From Acidimicrobiales bacterium (lineage in GTDB: Bacteria > Actinomycetota > Acidimicrobiia > Acidimicrobiales > VFJN01), in NCBI GenBank assembly GCA_030681555.1, contig JAUXRW010000042.1, positions 1-33,689 of the forward strand: a stretch of DNA of 33,689 nt, in the 5' to 3' direction. Within the stretch, counting starts at the first letter, position 1. Each line of letters starts with the position of its first letter. A model generated the notes under the pieces. The model was given only the letters and a program-made list of their open reading frames with translations, ran no database searches and had not been told where the DNA came from. Both the position numbers and the translations under genes were made by a program. Positions 1 through 6,712 of this stretch are shown here, one piece after another.

Positions 1-1085
1 ACGCAGGGTCGATCGGACGCGACCAGGAGCTCGTGAAGCAGGGCGCCGATCGCCTCGGATGGCGGACGATCGACGACACCCGGGCCCAGGTCCACTGCGC
101 GGGGTGCAACCGGTGCGTGTTCGGGTGCCCCACCGGGGCCAAGCAGTCGACGCTGGTGTCCTACCTACCTCGAGCCGCCGCCTTCGGTGCGACCATCCAC
201 GCCGACTGTCGGGTCGACACGCTGGAGCTCCGGGGCAAGCGCGCCGTGGGCGTGTCGGGCACCGTCCTCCACGAACGCGGCCCGGGCCGCCGGCGCTTCT
301 CCGTCGGAGCCCGTGCCGTCGTCGTGGCCTGCGGCGCCATCCACACCCCGGCGCTGCTCATCCGGTCAGGCGTCCGCCCACCGTCAGGACGGGTCGGGCG
401 CGGCCTGACCCTCCACCCGGGTGCGCAGGTCACCGCGATCTTCGACACCCTCGTGGAAGGCTGGAAGGGCGTCCACCAGGCGTACCAGGTGCGCGAGTTC
501 GAGGACGACGGCGTGATCCTGGCCGCAGTCAACCTGCCGCCGCCGCTCGTCGCCCGCTCGCTTCCCCTCGACGGTCCGGCGCTGGGCGCAGCGATGGACG
601 AGTATCCGAGGATGGTGACGGCGGGCGTGCTGGTCGAGGACTCCACGGAAGGGCGCGTCCAGGTGGTGCGTGGCCGGCCCGTCCCCCGATACGACGTCGG
701 CAGGCGTGACGCCGGGCGCGTCACCGGCGCCGTCCATAAGCTGGCGAGGCTCTTGTTCGAGGCGGGCGCCACCAAGGTCTACCTGCCGTTCCCCACGGAG
801 GGCGGGGCGGTCCGCGACGCCGACGAGCTCGCCCGCCTTGCGGTGCCGGACGCTCGCGATCTCGACCTGCTCACCGTCCACCTGATGGGCACCGCGGCGA
901 TGGGCGGGGATCCCCTCCGCCACGTCTGCGACCCGTTCGGTCGTGTGCGCGATTCCGTCGGCCTCTACGTCGCCGACGCCAGCCTGTTCCCGTCGCCCAT
1001 CGGGGTGAACCCGATGGAGACGATCATGGCCCTGAGCACCCGGTGTGCCTCGGCCGTCGCCGAGGACCTCGAGGTGCCGTGGTGA
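1..1085 (+). CDS. GMC-family FAD-dependent oxidoreductase, 3' part (5' end outside window)
   Basis: This is the C-terminal two thirds of a glucose-methanol-choline type flavin oxidoreductase, which oxidises an alcohol or sterol-like substrate with FAD. The frame is open to the left edge, so the GTG at 33 is probably internal and the FAD-binding N-terminus lies outside the window. Visible features are a cysteine-rich stretch (CAGCNRCVFGCPTGAKQS) typical of bacterial GMC proteins, the VVACGAIHTPALLIRSG segment of the FAD domain, and the C-terminal GMC domain with HLMGTAAMGG and GVNPMETIMAL, which carry the usual catalytic His and His/Asn region. The stop codon overlaps the GTG of the next gene by 4 bp, so the two are probably translated together. 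The substrate cannot be deduced. The family is confident. Confidence 0.9.
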   Translation, partial: AGSIGRDQELVKQGADRLGWRTIDDTRAQVHCAGCNRCVFGCPTGAKQSTLVSYLPRAAAFGATIHADCRVDTLELRGKRAVGVSGTVLHERGPGRRRFSVGARAVVVACGAIHTPALLIRSGVRPPSGRVGRGLTLHPGAQVTAIFDTLVEGWKGVHQAYQVREFEDDGVILAAVNLPPPLVARSLPLDGPALGAAMDEYPRMVTAGVLVEDSTEGRVQVVRGRPVPRYDVGRRDAGRVTGAVHKLARLLFEAGATKVYLPFPTEGGAVRDADELARLAVPDARDLDLLTVHLMGTAAMGGDPLRHVCDPFGRVRDSVGLYVADASLFPSPIGVNPMETIMALSTRCASAVAEDLEVPW

Positions 1086-1672
1086 GCGAACCTCGACCGT
1101 CGGCGGACTTCCTGGAGCTGGCGTCGACTCCTCGTCGCGGCCTTCAGGACCACATGCACCGAGGCGAGCTGCCCGATCCAGCGCGCTTCGGCGGGAGGGA
1201 GCACCGGGGCCTCAACACGGCACCGTGGATGCGCGTCGCCGGCGTCGACCGCTTCGTCAAGGGGTTCCACGAGGGCCGCGGGTACAACCGCCGCGTCCCC
1301 CGCGGACGGAGGACGGACCCGTGGCTCCCCGTCCAGGGGGAGGACCCGCCGTCGTTCGCGCCCTTCACCGTCGATCCGGTCGACCCGGAGGCGAGGCACA
1401 ACCGCTACCTGCACGCGCTCCTCCTCGACTACGGCGCGCTGGCCCAGTCGCTCGATCCCGCCGGCCGCATCCGGGACTACCTCGTGGGTGTGCGTGGCAC
1501 CGATCTGCTCCTCGGTCACGCCTTCGTCGCCATCGGTCGCCGCGAGCTCCACGCCACCTTCTTCGTGCTGGAGCCGTTCCGGCCCTACCCGCTCGACCCG
1601 CTCTCCCCGGACGCGGGGGCTCGACGCACTGGCCCCCGTCGCCGAACCGGGGGCCCGAGGGCCCCGGGGTAG
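1082..1672 (+). CDS. Conserved-looking protein of unknown function, coupled to GMC oxidoreductase
   Basis: The gene encodes about 196 residues, starting at a GTG that overlaps the GMC stop codon (GTGA). It has no signal peptide or membrane segment. It is rich in Arg, Pro and His, with a central block around residues 40-90 (GLNTAPWMRVAGVDRFVKGF) and a compact hydrophobic block around residues 120-170 (ALLLDYGALAQSLDP, DLLLGHAFVAIGRRELHATFFVLEPF). I do not recognise a family. The 4-bp overlap suggests it is an accessory or partner of the oxidoreductase; this is inference. The last 20 residues are low complexity (Arg/Gly/Pro) and coincide with a GC-rich hairpin, so the true C-terminus may be shorter if the sequence has an error there. 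Confidence 0.65.
   Translation: MSEPRPSADFLELASTPRRGLQDHMHRGELPDPARFGGREHRGLNTAPWMRVAGVDRFVKGFHEGRGYNRRVPRGRRTDPWLPVQGEDPPSFAPFTVDPVDPEARHNRYLHALLLDYGALAQSLDPAGRIRDYLVGVRGTDLLLGHAFVAIGRRELHATFFVLEPFRPYPLDPLSPDAGARRTGPRRRTGGPRAPG
1650..1665 (+). terminator. GC-rich hairpin at end of GMC operon
   Basis: GGGGCCC and GGGCCCC form a perfect 7-bp inverted repeat around a 2-base centre, just before the stop codon at 1670-1672. No T-tract follows. It could act as a T-less actinobacterial terminator, but this is weakly supported. Confidence 0.35.
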
Positions 1673-1791
1673 GTTCTGGCATGCCGTCACCGGAGCGGAC
1701 TGCGCCTGCTCGAGCGACTCCGGAACCGACGCGGAGCGAAGGCCGCCCCGCCCTCGGTCGAGCGACGGCGTCGTTCTCCAGGGACGCTCCG

Positions 1792-2114
1792 ATGGCGCGC
1801 CTCTTCGAGCGTCTGTCCCGCCCGCCGGGTTCGGATGATCCCCACGCCGAGCTGGACCGCCTGCGCCTCGAAGCCGCGTCAACGGAGCACGCTGACACAA
1901 CCCCGTGCCGGGCGATCGACACTGGGTGCTCATGGTGATCGCAGGCCACGACCGCCCGGCTGCACCTGGCGCAAATGCCTCCTGGCCCGCGGCGCCCAGG
2001 GCGACGCCGAACGGGCGGCCGACGCGCCGCCGCCCGGGCGGGAGCGCACGCCATCGGGGCACCGGCCCTGTTCGCCGGATCGACGAGTTCCGGCGCCACC
2101 ACCCCGATCTGTGA
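1792..2114 (+). pseudogene. Frame-broken small ORF of unknown function
   Basis: No single open frame covers this stretch, yet protein-like segments with strong G/C third positions follow one another. They are MARLFERLSRPPGSDDPHAE from 1792 (frame 1), DRHWVLMVIAGHDRP near 1918 (frame 3), GCTWRKCLLARGAQGDAERA near 1960 (frame 2), ARAGAHAIGAPALF near 2035 (frame 1) and RRIDEFRRHHPDL ending at the TGA 2112-2114 (frame 3). Every switch is in the sense expected for one missing base, at about 1900, 1956, 2026 and 2075. Joined, they would give a protein of about 107 residues starting at ATG 1792. I do not recognise a family. It is either a decayed gene or a gene read with several indel errors. Nothing else is visible between 1673 and 2108. 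Confidence 0.4.
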
Positions 2115-2150
2115 TGCCGCCGGTGCGGTAACCACCTCTCGGCATCACAG
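2109..2150. terminator. 11-bp perfect inverted repeat between convergent genes
   Basis: CTGTGATGCCG at 2109-2119 is repeated exactly in inverted orientation at 2140-2150, separated by 20 bases. It lies between the TGA of the broken ORF (2112-2114, inside the left arm) and the TGA of the convergent thioesterase gene (2156-2158). This suits a bidirectional terminator, though neither side has a T-run and the loop is long. Confidence 0.45.
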
Positions 2151-2155
2151 AACGG

Positions 2156-2623
2156 TCAGGGGGCTGGGCGCTGCGGGCCGTACGTGCCGTCGCGGACGGC
2201 CATGGTGACCGTCGACCGGGCGCAGAGGCGGTCGTCCTGGTCGCGGATCTCGACGTCCCAGATCCAGCTGGTCCGCCCGGTGTGGAGCGGTCGCCCGACG
2301 CCGTGCAGCGTGCCGCCGAGCCGGCCGGGGCGGAGGAAGTGGGTGAGGTTCGACTGGCCGAGGCACCACCGCCCATCCTGCGTCACCTGGCGACCGGTGC
2401 CGACGCTGGCCAGCTCTTCGCCGATGCAGGCGTAGATCCCCCCGTGCACGAGCCCCATCGGCTGGCACACCGCCTCGGTGATGGGCAGGTGCCCGGTGAC
2501 GGAGCCGTCGTCCTGCAGGACCACCTCGAGGCCCACGGTGCCCGACCACGCCTGCTCGAACGGCACCACCAGGGAGAACCCCGTGGAGCTGGGGGCATCG
2601 GGGGCATCGGAGGGTTCGGCCAT
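2156..2623 (-). CDS. PaaI-type hotdog-fold thioesterase
   Basis: The product is a 155-residue hotdog-fold protein expected to hydrolyse an acyl-CoA or aryl-CoA thioester in the cytoplasm. The family signature is visible at about residues 50-70: PMGLVHGGIYACIGEELAS, where the HGG helix start and the Glu are the usual active-site elements. The end strands (WIWDVEIRDQDDRLCARSTVTMAV) are the usual hotdog C-terminal sheet. The length is normal for the family. The ATG at 2623 is chosen because a TACGCT hexamer sits 7 nt upstream and no Shine-Dalgarno sequence is evident, suggesting a leaderless mRNA. The first 15 residues are Ser/Pro/Asp-rich and probably disordered. The substrate is unknown; phenylacetate, menaquinone and fatty-acid routes all use such enzymes. 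Confidence 0.8.
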   Translation of the reverse strand: MAEPSDAPDAPSSTGFSLVVPFEQAWSGTVGLEVVLQDDGSVTGHLPITEAVCQPMGLVHGGIYACIGEELASVGTGRQVTQDGRWCLGQSNLTHFLRPGRLGGTLHGVGRPLHTGRTSWIWDVEIRDQDDRLCARSTVTMAVRDGTYGPQRPAP

Positions 2624-2630
2624 GCGGGCG

Positions 2631-2636
2631 AGCGTA
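2631..2636 (-). promoter_or_regulatory. Leaderless -10 element (TACGCT) of the thioesterase gene
   Basis: TACGCT on the minus strand ends 7 nt before the ATG at 2623, the spacing that puts the transcription start at or next to the start codon. It is one of ten TANNNT elements at this spacing in the window. Confidence 0.5.
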
Positions 2637-2684
2637 GGGGCCGCCGACGGATCGGCGACACGACGGGGCGGGTAGGGAGCTCGG

Positions 2685-3125
2685 GTGGAGCACGACGGTG
2701 TCGAGCGCACCGAAGACGGCCGTTGGATCGTGGTGGACGGGCGCCGGTGGCGCGCCAGCGATCCGTCGATCCCGGGTCCGCTGCGGCAGGAGCTGGTCGA
2801 CGAGCTCATGGCCGCTCGCCGCGAGGTGGCGGCGGGGGAGCCCGACGCCCGCGGCCGCGTGCAGCACGCCAAGGTGGCACTCGGAGAGCGGGGCGAGCCG
2901 TGGTGGGAGCCGGGCACCGACGAGGGCCGGCGCGGTCGCATCCGCGCCGTCGTCCTCGCCCTCACGGCGCGCCGAGCACCCAGCGGCAGCATCTGCCCGT
3001 CGGACGTCGCGCGAACGGGGGGCACGAGCTGGCGAGGGCTGATGGACAACGTCCGCGCCGAGGTGCGGGCGCTGGCGACGCGGGCGAGGTGGAGGTCCTT
3101 CAGCGGGGGGAGCCCCTCGACGTGA
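2685..3125 (+). CDS. DUF3253-domain protein, 3' end frameshifted
   Basis: The first part (GRWIVVDGRRWRASDPSIP, then a helix QELVDELMAARREV and RVQHAKVALGERGEPWWEP) matches the N-terminal module that often precedes DUF3253 in Actinobacteria. The DUF3253 winged-helix-like domain follows from about residue 85 (IRAVVLALTARR, SICPSDVARTGG, WRGLMDNVRAEVRALA). In the annotated frame the end then becomes RARWRSFSGGSPST, which does not fit. Reading one frame over from about position 3071 gives AGEVEVLQRGEPLD and RGPVQVR, the expected DUF3253 ending. One base, probably a C of a GGCC run, is therefore missing. The repaired frame has no stop before 3230, so the repaired gene would overlap the convergent oxidoreductase gene. 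The start is the GTG at 2685 after a GGGAG motif. The function of the family is not established. Confidence 0.65.
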   Translation: MEHDGVERTEDGRWIVVDGRRWRASDPSIPGPLRQELVDELMAARREVAAGEPDARGRVQHAKVALGERGEPWWEPGTDEGRRGRIRAVVLALTARRAPSGSICPSDVARTGGTSWRGLMDNVRAEVRALATRARWRSFSGGSPST

Positions 3126-3158
3126 CGACGCCTTGGCGCGGCCCGGTCCAGGTGCGCG

Positions 3159-4073
3159 CTACAGGAGCTGCGCGAGCGCGCGGAGGTGGTCGAGATCGTC
3201 GAGGTCGAGCACCTGGAGGTACGCACGGGTGATGCCGTGCTCGGCGTAGAGCGCGAGACGCTCGGCGGCCTCGGCGACGGTGCCCGCCACGCCGTTGGCC
3301 CGCAGCTCCTCGGGCTGGCGACCGATGGCGGCCGCTCGCCGCGTCACCTCGACCTCGTCGGCGCCGACGCACGCCACCTGCGAGATGCCCCACGTCATCG
3401 ACGCGGGATCCCGGTCGATGGCCGAACACGCGGCCTCGACGCGCTCGCGGGTGGCGGCGAGGGCGTCGGGCGGCGAGAACATGTGGTTGAACTCGCTGGC
3501 GTAGCGGGCGGCGAGCCGAGGCGTGCGCACCTTGCCGCCCCCGCCGATGATCACCGGCACCTGCGCCTGCGCCGGCTTCGGCAGCGCAGGTGAGTCCGTG
3601 ACGGAGTGGTGCCGTCCCTGGTAGGTGAAGGTCTCGCCCACCGGCGTCGACCAGAGGCCGGTGATGATCGCCAGCTGCTCCTCGAGCCGCTCGAACCGTT
3701 CCCCCAACGGCGGGTACGGGATGGCGTAGGCGTGGTGCTCGTCGTCGTACCAGCCCGCGCCGAGGCCGAGCTCCACCCGGCCGCCCGACATGGCGTCGAC
3801 GTTGGCCACGCTGATCGCCAGGGGCCCTGGGTGCCGGAATGTGATCGGGGTGACCATCGTGCCGAGCCGGATCGTCGACGTGTCCCGGGCCAGCCCGGCC
3901 AAGGTGATCCATGCGTCGGACGGGCCGGGCAGCCCGCTGACGTCGCCCATCTTCAGGTAGTGGTCGGAGCGGAAGAACCCGTCGAACCCGAGCTCCTCGC
4001 CAAGCCTCGCCACCGCCAGGAGCTGGTCGTAGGTGGCGCCCTGCTGGGGCTCGGTGAAGATGCGCAGCTGCAT
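3159..4073 (-). CDS. LLM-class (luciferase-like) F420-dependent oxidoreductase
   Basis: This is a 304-residue TIM-barrel enzyme of the luciferase-like monooxygenase superfamily. In Actinobacteria the subgroup usually uses coenzyme F420 rather than FMN; F420 use is inferred from family and taxon. Recognisable segments are EELGFDGFFRSDHYL (N-terminal barrel with the conserved Asp-His), RLGTMVTPITFRHPGPLA, LGLGAGWYDDEHHAYAI, VPVIIGGGGKVRTPRLAARYAS and a C-terminal barrel helix. The length is typical. The ATG at 4073 is preferred over the in-frame GTG at 4082 because TAGCGT lies 7 nt before it, a leaderless arrangement. It stands alone, with a 78-bp gap to the next minus-strand gene. The substrate is unknown. 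Confidence 0.88.
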   Translation of the reverse strand: MQLRIFTEPQQGATYDQLLAVARLGEELGFDGFFRSDHYLKMGDVSGLPGPSDAWITLAGLARDTSTIRLGTMVTPITFRHPGPLAISVANVDAMSGGRVELGLGAGWYDDEHHAYAIPYPPLGERFERLEEQLAIITGLWSTPVGETFTYQGRHHSVTDSPALPKPAQAQVPVIIGGGGKVRTPRLAARYASEFNHMFSPPDALAATRERVEAACSAIDRDPASMTWGISQVACVGADEVEVTRRAAAIGRQPEELRANGVAGTVAEAAERLALYAEHGITRAYLQVLDLDDLDHLRALAQLL

Positions 4074-4080
4074 CCGGCGC

Positions 4081-4086
4081 ACGCTA
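4081..4086 (-). promoter_or_regulatory. Leaderless -10 element (TAGCGT) of the LLM oxidoreductase gene
   Basis: TAGCGT on the minus strand ends 7 nt before the ATG at 4073. The spacing predicts an mRNA with little or no 5' leader. Confidence 0.5.
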
Positions 4087-4151
4087 CGGCGTCGCGCCGA
4101 ACCGGCGGGGGGGGGTCGGCGTCCCTGAGCGAAGGATCCCCGCAGCGCTGA

Positions 4152-5228
4152 TCAGCCGACGCGGAGCGCCCGCAGGAGGTCCCACTGCGGGATCTGCGAG
4201 GTGTTCCAATCGTACAGGCTGCCGCCGAGGATCCCACGGGACTGGATGGCGTGGATCATGCCGTGGACGTCCTCGAGGCTGATGCCGTCGGCGATGCCAC
4301 CGGCGACGTGGATCGGCATGTCCGGCCGGCCCGTGGCGGCCCGGATCCGATCGATGTTCTCGCCCACGTAGACGTGGGCGATCCGCCAGGCCGGCTTCCG
4401 CACCGACCAGTAGGACATCGGGACGATGGCGTCGTACGTGGCGCCGAGCTCGGCCCATGGGAAGCCTGGCCAGAACCCCGGGTTCACGACCTGCAGGTGC
4501 ACGGCCGACGGGGTGATGGCGCTGATGGCGCGGGCCCCGACCGCCTGGCGGAGGGCAGTCGACAGCTCCAGGAGACGACGAGTGCGCTCGGCCGGGTCCG
4601 CCACGGCGAGCGACTCGATGTCGACCCCGAGGCCGTCGACGGGCAGCTGTGCGGCGGCCACGAGGCGGCGCAGGTCGGTCGGGACGTCCTCCAGGGTCGG
4701 GAGGTACCAGGCCACCACGGCCATCCCGCGCGCATGGGCCTGGTCGATGAGGGGCAGCAGGCGCTCGGGCTCGATGACGTCCGCCGCCGACTTCCTATGG
4801 GCCGTCTGGATGTACAGCGTCTGGATGCCGAGGTCGGCCATCCGGTCGATGTCGGCGACCTGGACGCTGGGGTTGCCGCCGGTGATCTCGTTGGTCCAGT
4901 CGTACACGTCGAGCCACACCCCGACCCCCTGGTACGGCCCCAGCGTCCACGCCCCCGGCCGGGCGCTGGCGACGGTCGTCGTTGGAGGCACGGTGGTGGG
5001 TGGGGGCGCCGGTTCGGCGGGCGGGGGTGCCGGCTGCGTCGTCGGCGGCGGCGCCGGGGCGACGGGCGTGGGGCTCGTCGGCCGCACGCGGGCCGCCAGC
5101 TCCGTCGCCGAGGCGACCATGGGACGGTCGACCCGGGTCCCGGCGTGCGCCATGAGCGCCATCAGGTCCACGACCAGCACGATCGCGACCGCGCAGGCCA
5201 AGCCGCCCACCCACTTCCCCCGCTGCAT
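4152..5228 (-). CDS. Secreted or membrane-anchored glycoside-hydrolase-like TIM-barrel protein
   Basis: The 358-residue product has one N-terminal hydrophobic segment (GGLACAVAIVLVVDLMALMAHA, about residues 7-28) acting as signal or anchor. A Pro/Thr-rich linker follows (about residues 55-85, runs of PPPTT and PAPPP), then a barrel-like domain of about 260 residues. Barrel strands are suggested by VGVWLDVYDW, IQTLYIQTA, GMAVVAWYLP, VDGLGVDIES, ISAITPS, YDAIVPMSYW and PIHVAGGI. This order resembles putative glycoside hydrolases of the DUF4015/GH-like type acting outside the membrane, with DIES and PMSYW as candidate catalytic-site strands. The linker suits crossing the cell wall. The start is the ATG at 5228; an upstream in-frame GTG (5249) adds only seven residues. 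The substrate is not predictable. Confidence 0.7.
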   Translation of the reverse strand: MQRGKWVGGLACAVAIVLVVDLMALMAHAGTRVDRPMVASATELAARVRPTSPTPVAPAPPPTTQPAPPPAEPAPPPTTVPPTTTVASARPGAWTLGPYQGVGVWLDVYDWTNEITGGNPSVQVADIDRMADLGIQTLYIQTAHRKSAADVIEPERLLPLIDQAHARGMAVVAWYLPTLEDVPTDLRRLVAAAQLPVDGLGVDIESLAVADPAERTRRLLELSTALRQAVGARAISAITPSAVHLQVVNPGFWPGFPWAELGATYDAIVPMSYWSVRKPAWRIAHVYVGENIDRIRAATGRPDMPIHVAGGIADGISLEDVHGMIHAIQSRGILGGSLYDWNTSQIPQWDLLRALRVG

Positions 5229-5325
5229 CGGCCCAGCCTGACACGGCAACCGACGTCGGAGGCGTCAGTTGGGCCGCTGATCTTCGGGCATTTGGGACAG
5301 ATCGGCACAACCCGGGCGGGTCGCC

Positions 5326-5967
5326 CTAGGTTCCGGGAGCCTCGGCCGCCACTGCGGCTGCGATGTCCGCTGCCAGACCTGGGCCGAGGAGCTGCACCTC
5401 GGCGTGGGCGGCGGTGAGCTCGCGGACGACGCGGTCGAGGTGCTCGGCCGGGAAGGCCAGTCGGGGCCGGCCCTGCAGCTGGCGGTGCAGGCGGAGGGCC
5501 ACGGCGCTCGGATCGGCGTAGCCGTCCCAGATCGGCGTGTCGCGCTGCGCCGCCGCGAACCGGGCCAAGCGGTCCGCTTCGGGCGCTCCGGCCCGGGACG
5601 CGACACGGGCCAGCGCCTGCGCCGCCCCTGCGAAGGCCTCGGTCACGCGGCCGTCTGTCGCCAGGACCCCGTCGAGCAGCAGCTCCCAGCCGGCGTGGCC
5701 CACGCCTCGGGAGGCGCCCCGTCCCACGCCCCTCCCCTGCAGGGCCCTGGTCAGGGCGATCGATCCGGCGCGGAAGCGAGGGTCGGCGTGGAAGAGCGCG
5801 TCCGTCCGGTGATGGATGGCGATGCCCAGCCCGATGTCGGGGTCCTCACGGGCGTCCGGCACGACGGCGCCCAACAGGGACTCGACGTCGGGCAGGATCG
5901 CCCCCAGCAGCACAAGGTCGTGGTCCGACACGCCGAGGGCGACCTGTACGTGCCCGACGAAGTTCAC
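5326..5967 (-). CDS. AcpH-like (acyl carrier protein phosphodiesterase-like) helical protein
   Basis: The product is 213 residues, mostly helical. The start MNFVGHVQVALG, then LLGAILPDVESLLG, then GIAIHHRTDALFHADPRFRAG, resembles the ACP phosphodiesterase/DUF479 layout (MNFLAH...GNFLPD...GI..HR.ID.F.D). Those enzymes remove 4'-phosphopantetheine from ACP. The conserved Asp/His spacing is present, followed by GHAGWELLLDGVL, matching the family's metal-site helix. The C-terminal half (RLARFAAAQRDTPIWDGYAD) is less similar, so the activity may differ. The start is GTG at 5967. A hydrolase role is inference; the fold assignment is moderately supported. Confidence 0.5.
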   Translation of the reverse strand: MNFVGHVQVALGVSDHDLVLLGAILPDVESLLGAVVPDAREDPDIGLGIAIHHRTDALFHADPRFRAGSIALTRALQGRGVGRGASRGVGHAGWELLLDGVLATDGRVTEAFAGAAQALARVASRAGAPEADRLARFAAAQRDTPIWDGYADPSAVALRLHRQLQGRPRLAFPAEHLDRVVRELTAAHAEVQLLGPGLAADIAAAVAAEAPGT

Positions 5968-6031
5968 CGTCCCAGTCTGCGCCGAGGAGCGCCCGCCACG
6001 CGTCCCGAGGGATGGGGCCCGTGCAGATGGG

Positions 6032-6037
6032 TACGTT
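6032..6037 (+). promoter_or_regulatory. -10 element (TACGTT) upstream of the LemA operon
   Basis: TACGTT ends 7 nt before a GTG at 6045, the leaderless spacing seen for other genes here. It places the mRNA start about 40 nt before the lemA-type reading frame. Confidence 0.45.
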
Positions 6038-6044
6038 GTGGCCC

Positions 6045-6092
6045 GTGAACGACGACACCTCCCCCCTCGTCACGGGGGTTCTCCCGTGGTGA
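6045..6092 (+). CDS. 15-codon leader ORF overlapping the LemA start
   Basis: GTG at 6045 opens a 15-codon ORF (MNDDTSPLVTGVLPW) whose TGA at 6090-6092 overlaps the GTG starts at 6086 and 6089 of the LemA-family gene. Its start lies 7 nt downstream of TACGTT, so it would be the first codon of a leaderless mRNA. It may be a leader peptide that couples ribosomes into LemA. Alternatively it is the true N-terminus of LemA, cut off by one lost base near 6086. The sequence alone cannot decide. Confidence 0.4.
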   Translation: MNDDTSPLVTGVLPW

Positions 6093-6712
6093 GCGCGCTC
6101 ACCGGCGGACCGACCCGCTCCCGCCCGGGATGGCTGATACCCGTGGTGGTGGTCGGCGCCATCCTCCTCCTGGTCGTGCTGTCGCTCAGCGGCTCCTACA
6201 ACGGGATGGTCGACAAGGAGGAGTCCGTCGACCAGTCCTTCGCCGATCTCGACTCCCAGCTCCAGCGACGCAACGATCTGATCCCCAACCTCGTCGCCGC
6301 CGTACGCGGTGCGCTCGAGCAGGAGCAGGCCGTCTTCGGCGAGATCGCCCGGGCCCGGCAGAACTACGCCGGTGCGGACTCCCCGGAGGAGCGCCTAGAG
6401 GCGGGCAACGAGGTCTCGAGCGCCCTCGGCCGGCTCCTGGTGATCGTCGAGGCCTACCCGCAGCTCCAGAGCAACGCGAACATCCGCGACCTCCAGGTGC
6501 AGCTGGAAGGCACCGAGAACCGGATCGCCCAGTCGCGCCGGGACTACAACGGCGTGGTCACCGACTACAACCGCAGCATCCGGCGCTTCCCCCGGAGCCT
6601 GCTCGCAGGCATGTTCGGGTTCGACCGCAAGCCCCTGTTCGAGGCGGAGCCGGAGGCCGGGGAACCGCCGGTCGTCGATCTCGGGGTCGACACCGCCACG
6701 ACCCTCGGGTGA
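6086..6712 (+). CDS. LemA family membrane protein
   Basis: This is a LemA-family protein of about 208 residues: one N-terminal transmembrane helix (GWLIPVVVVGAILLLVVLSL, about residues 13-32) followed by a long helical extracytoplasmic domain. The family signature is clear: NGMVDKEESVDQSFADLDSQ, then LQRRNDLIPNLVAAVRG, then an Ala/Arg/Glu-rich stretch, then EAYPQLQSNANIRDLQVQLE, then ENRIAQSRRDYNGVVTDYN and the closing FPRSLLAGMFGFDRKPLFEAE. The GTG at 6086 or 6089 is the only start after the overlapping leader ORF; it has a weak GGGGG-like upstream motif. Its stop overlaps the next GTG by 4 bp. LemA proteins commonly sit beside TPM-domain genes, as here. Their molecular role is not settled. 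Confidence 0.88.
   Translation: MVSALTGGPTRSRPGWLIPVVVVGAILLLVVLSLSGSYNGMVDKEESVDQSFADLDSQLQRRNDLIPNLVAAVRGALEQEQAVFGEIARARQNYAGADSPEERLEAGNEVSSALGRLLVIVEAYPQLQSNANIRDLQVQLEGTENRIAQSRRDYNGVVTDYNRSIRRFPRSLLAGMFGFDRKPLFEAEPEAGEPPVVDLGVDTATTLG

Noticed and set aside
3060-3125. Programmed ribosomal frameshifting in the DUF3253 gene
   Set aside because: There is no slippery heptamer or downstream structure at the break, and similar lesions occur in unrelated genes, so a lost base is simpler.
4251-5417. 388-codon open frame on the plus strand
   Set aside because: It is antisense to the glycoside-hydrolase-like gene and continues into an Arg/Pro-rich stretch with no domain.
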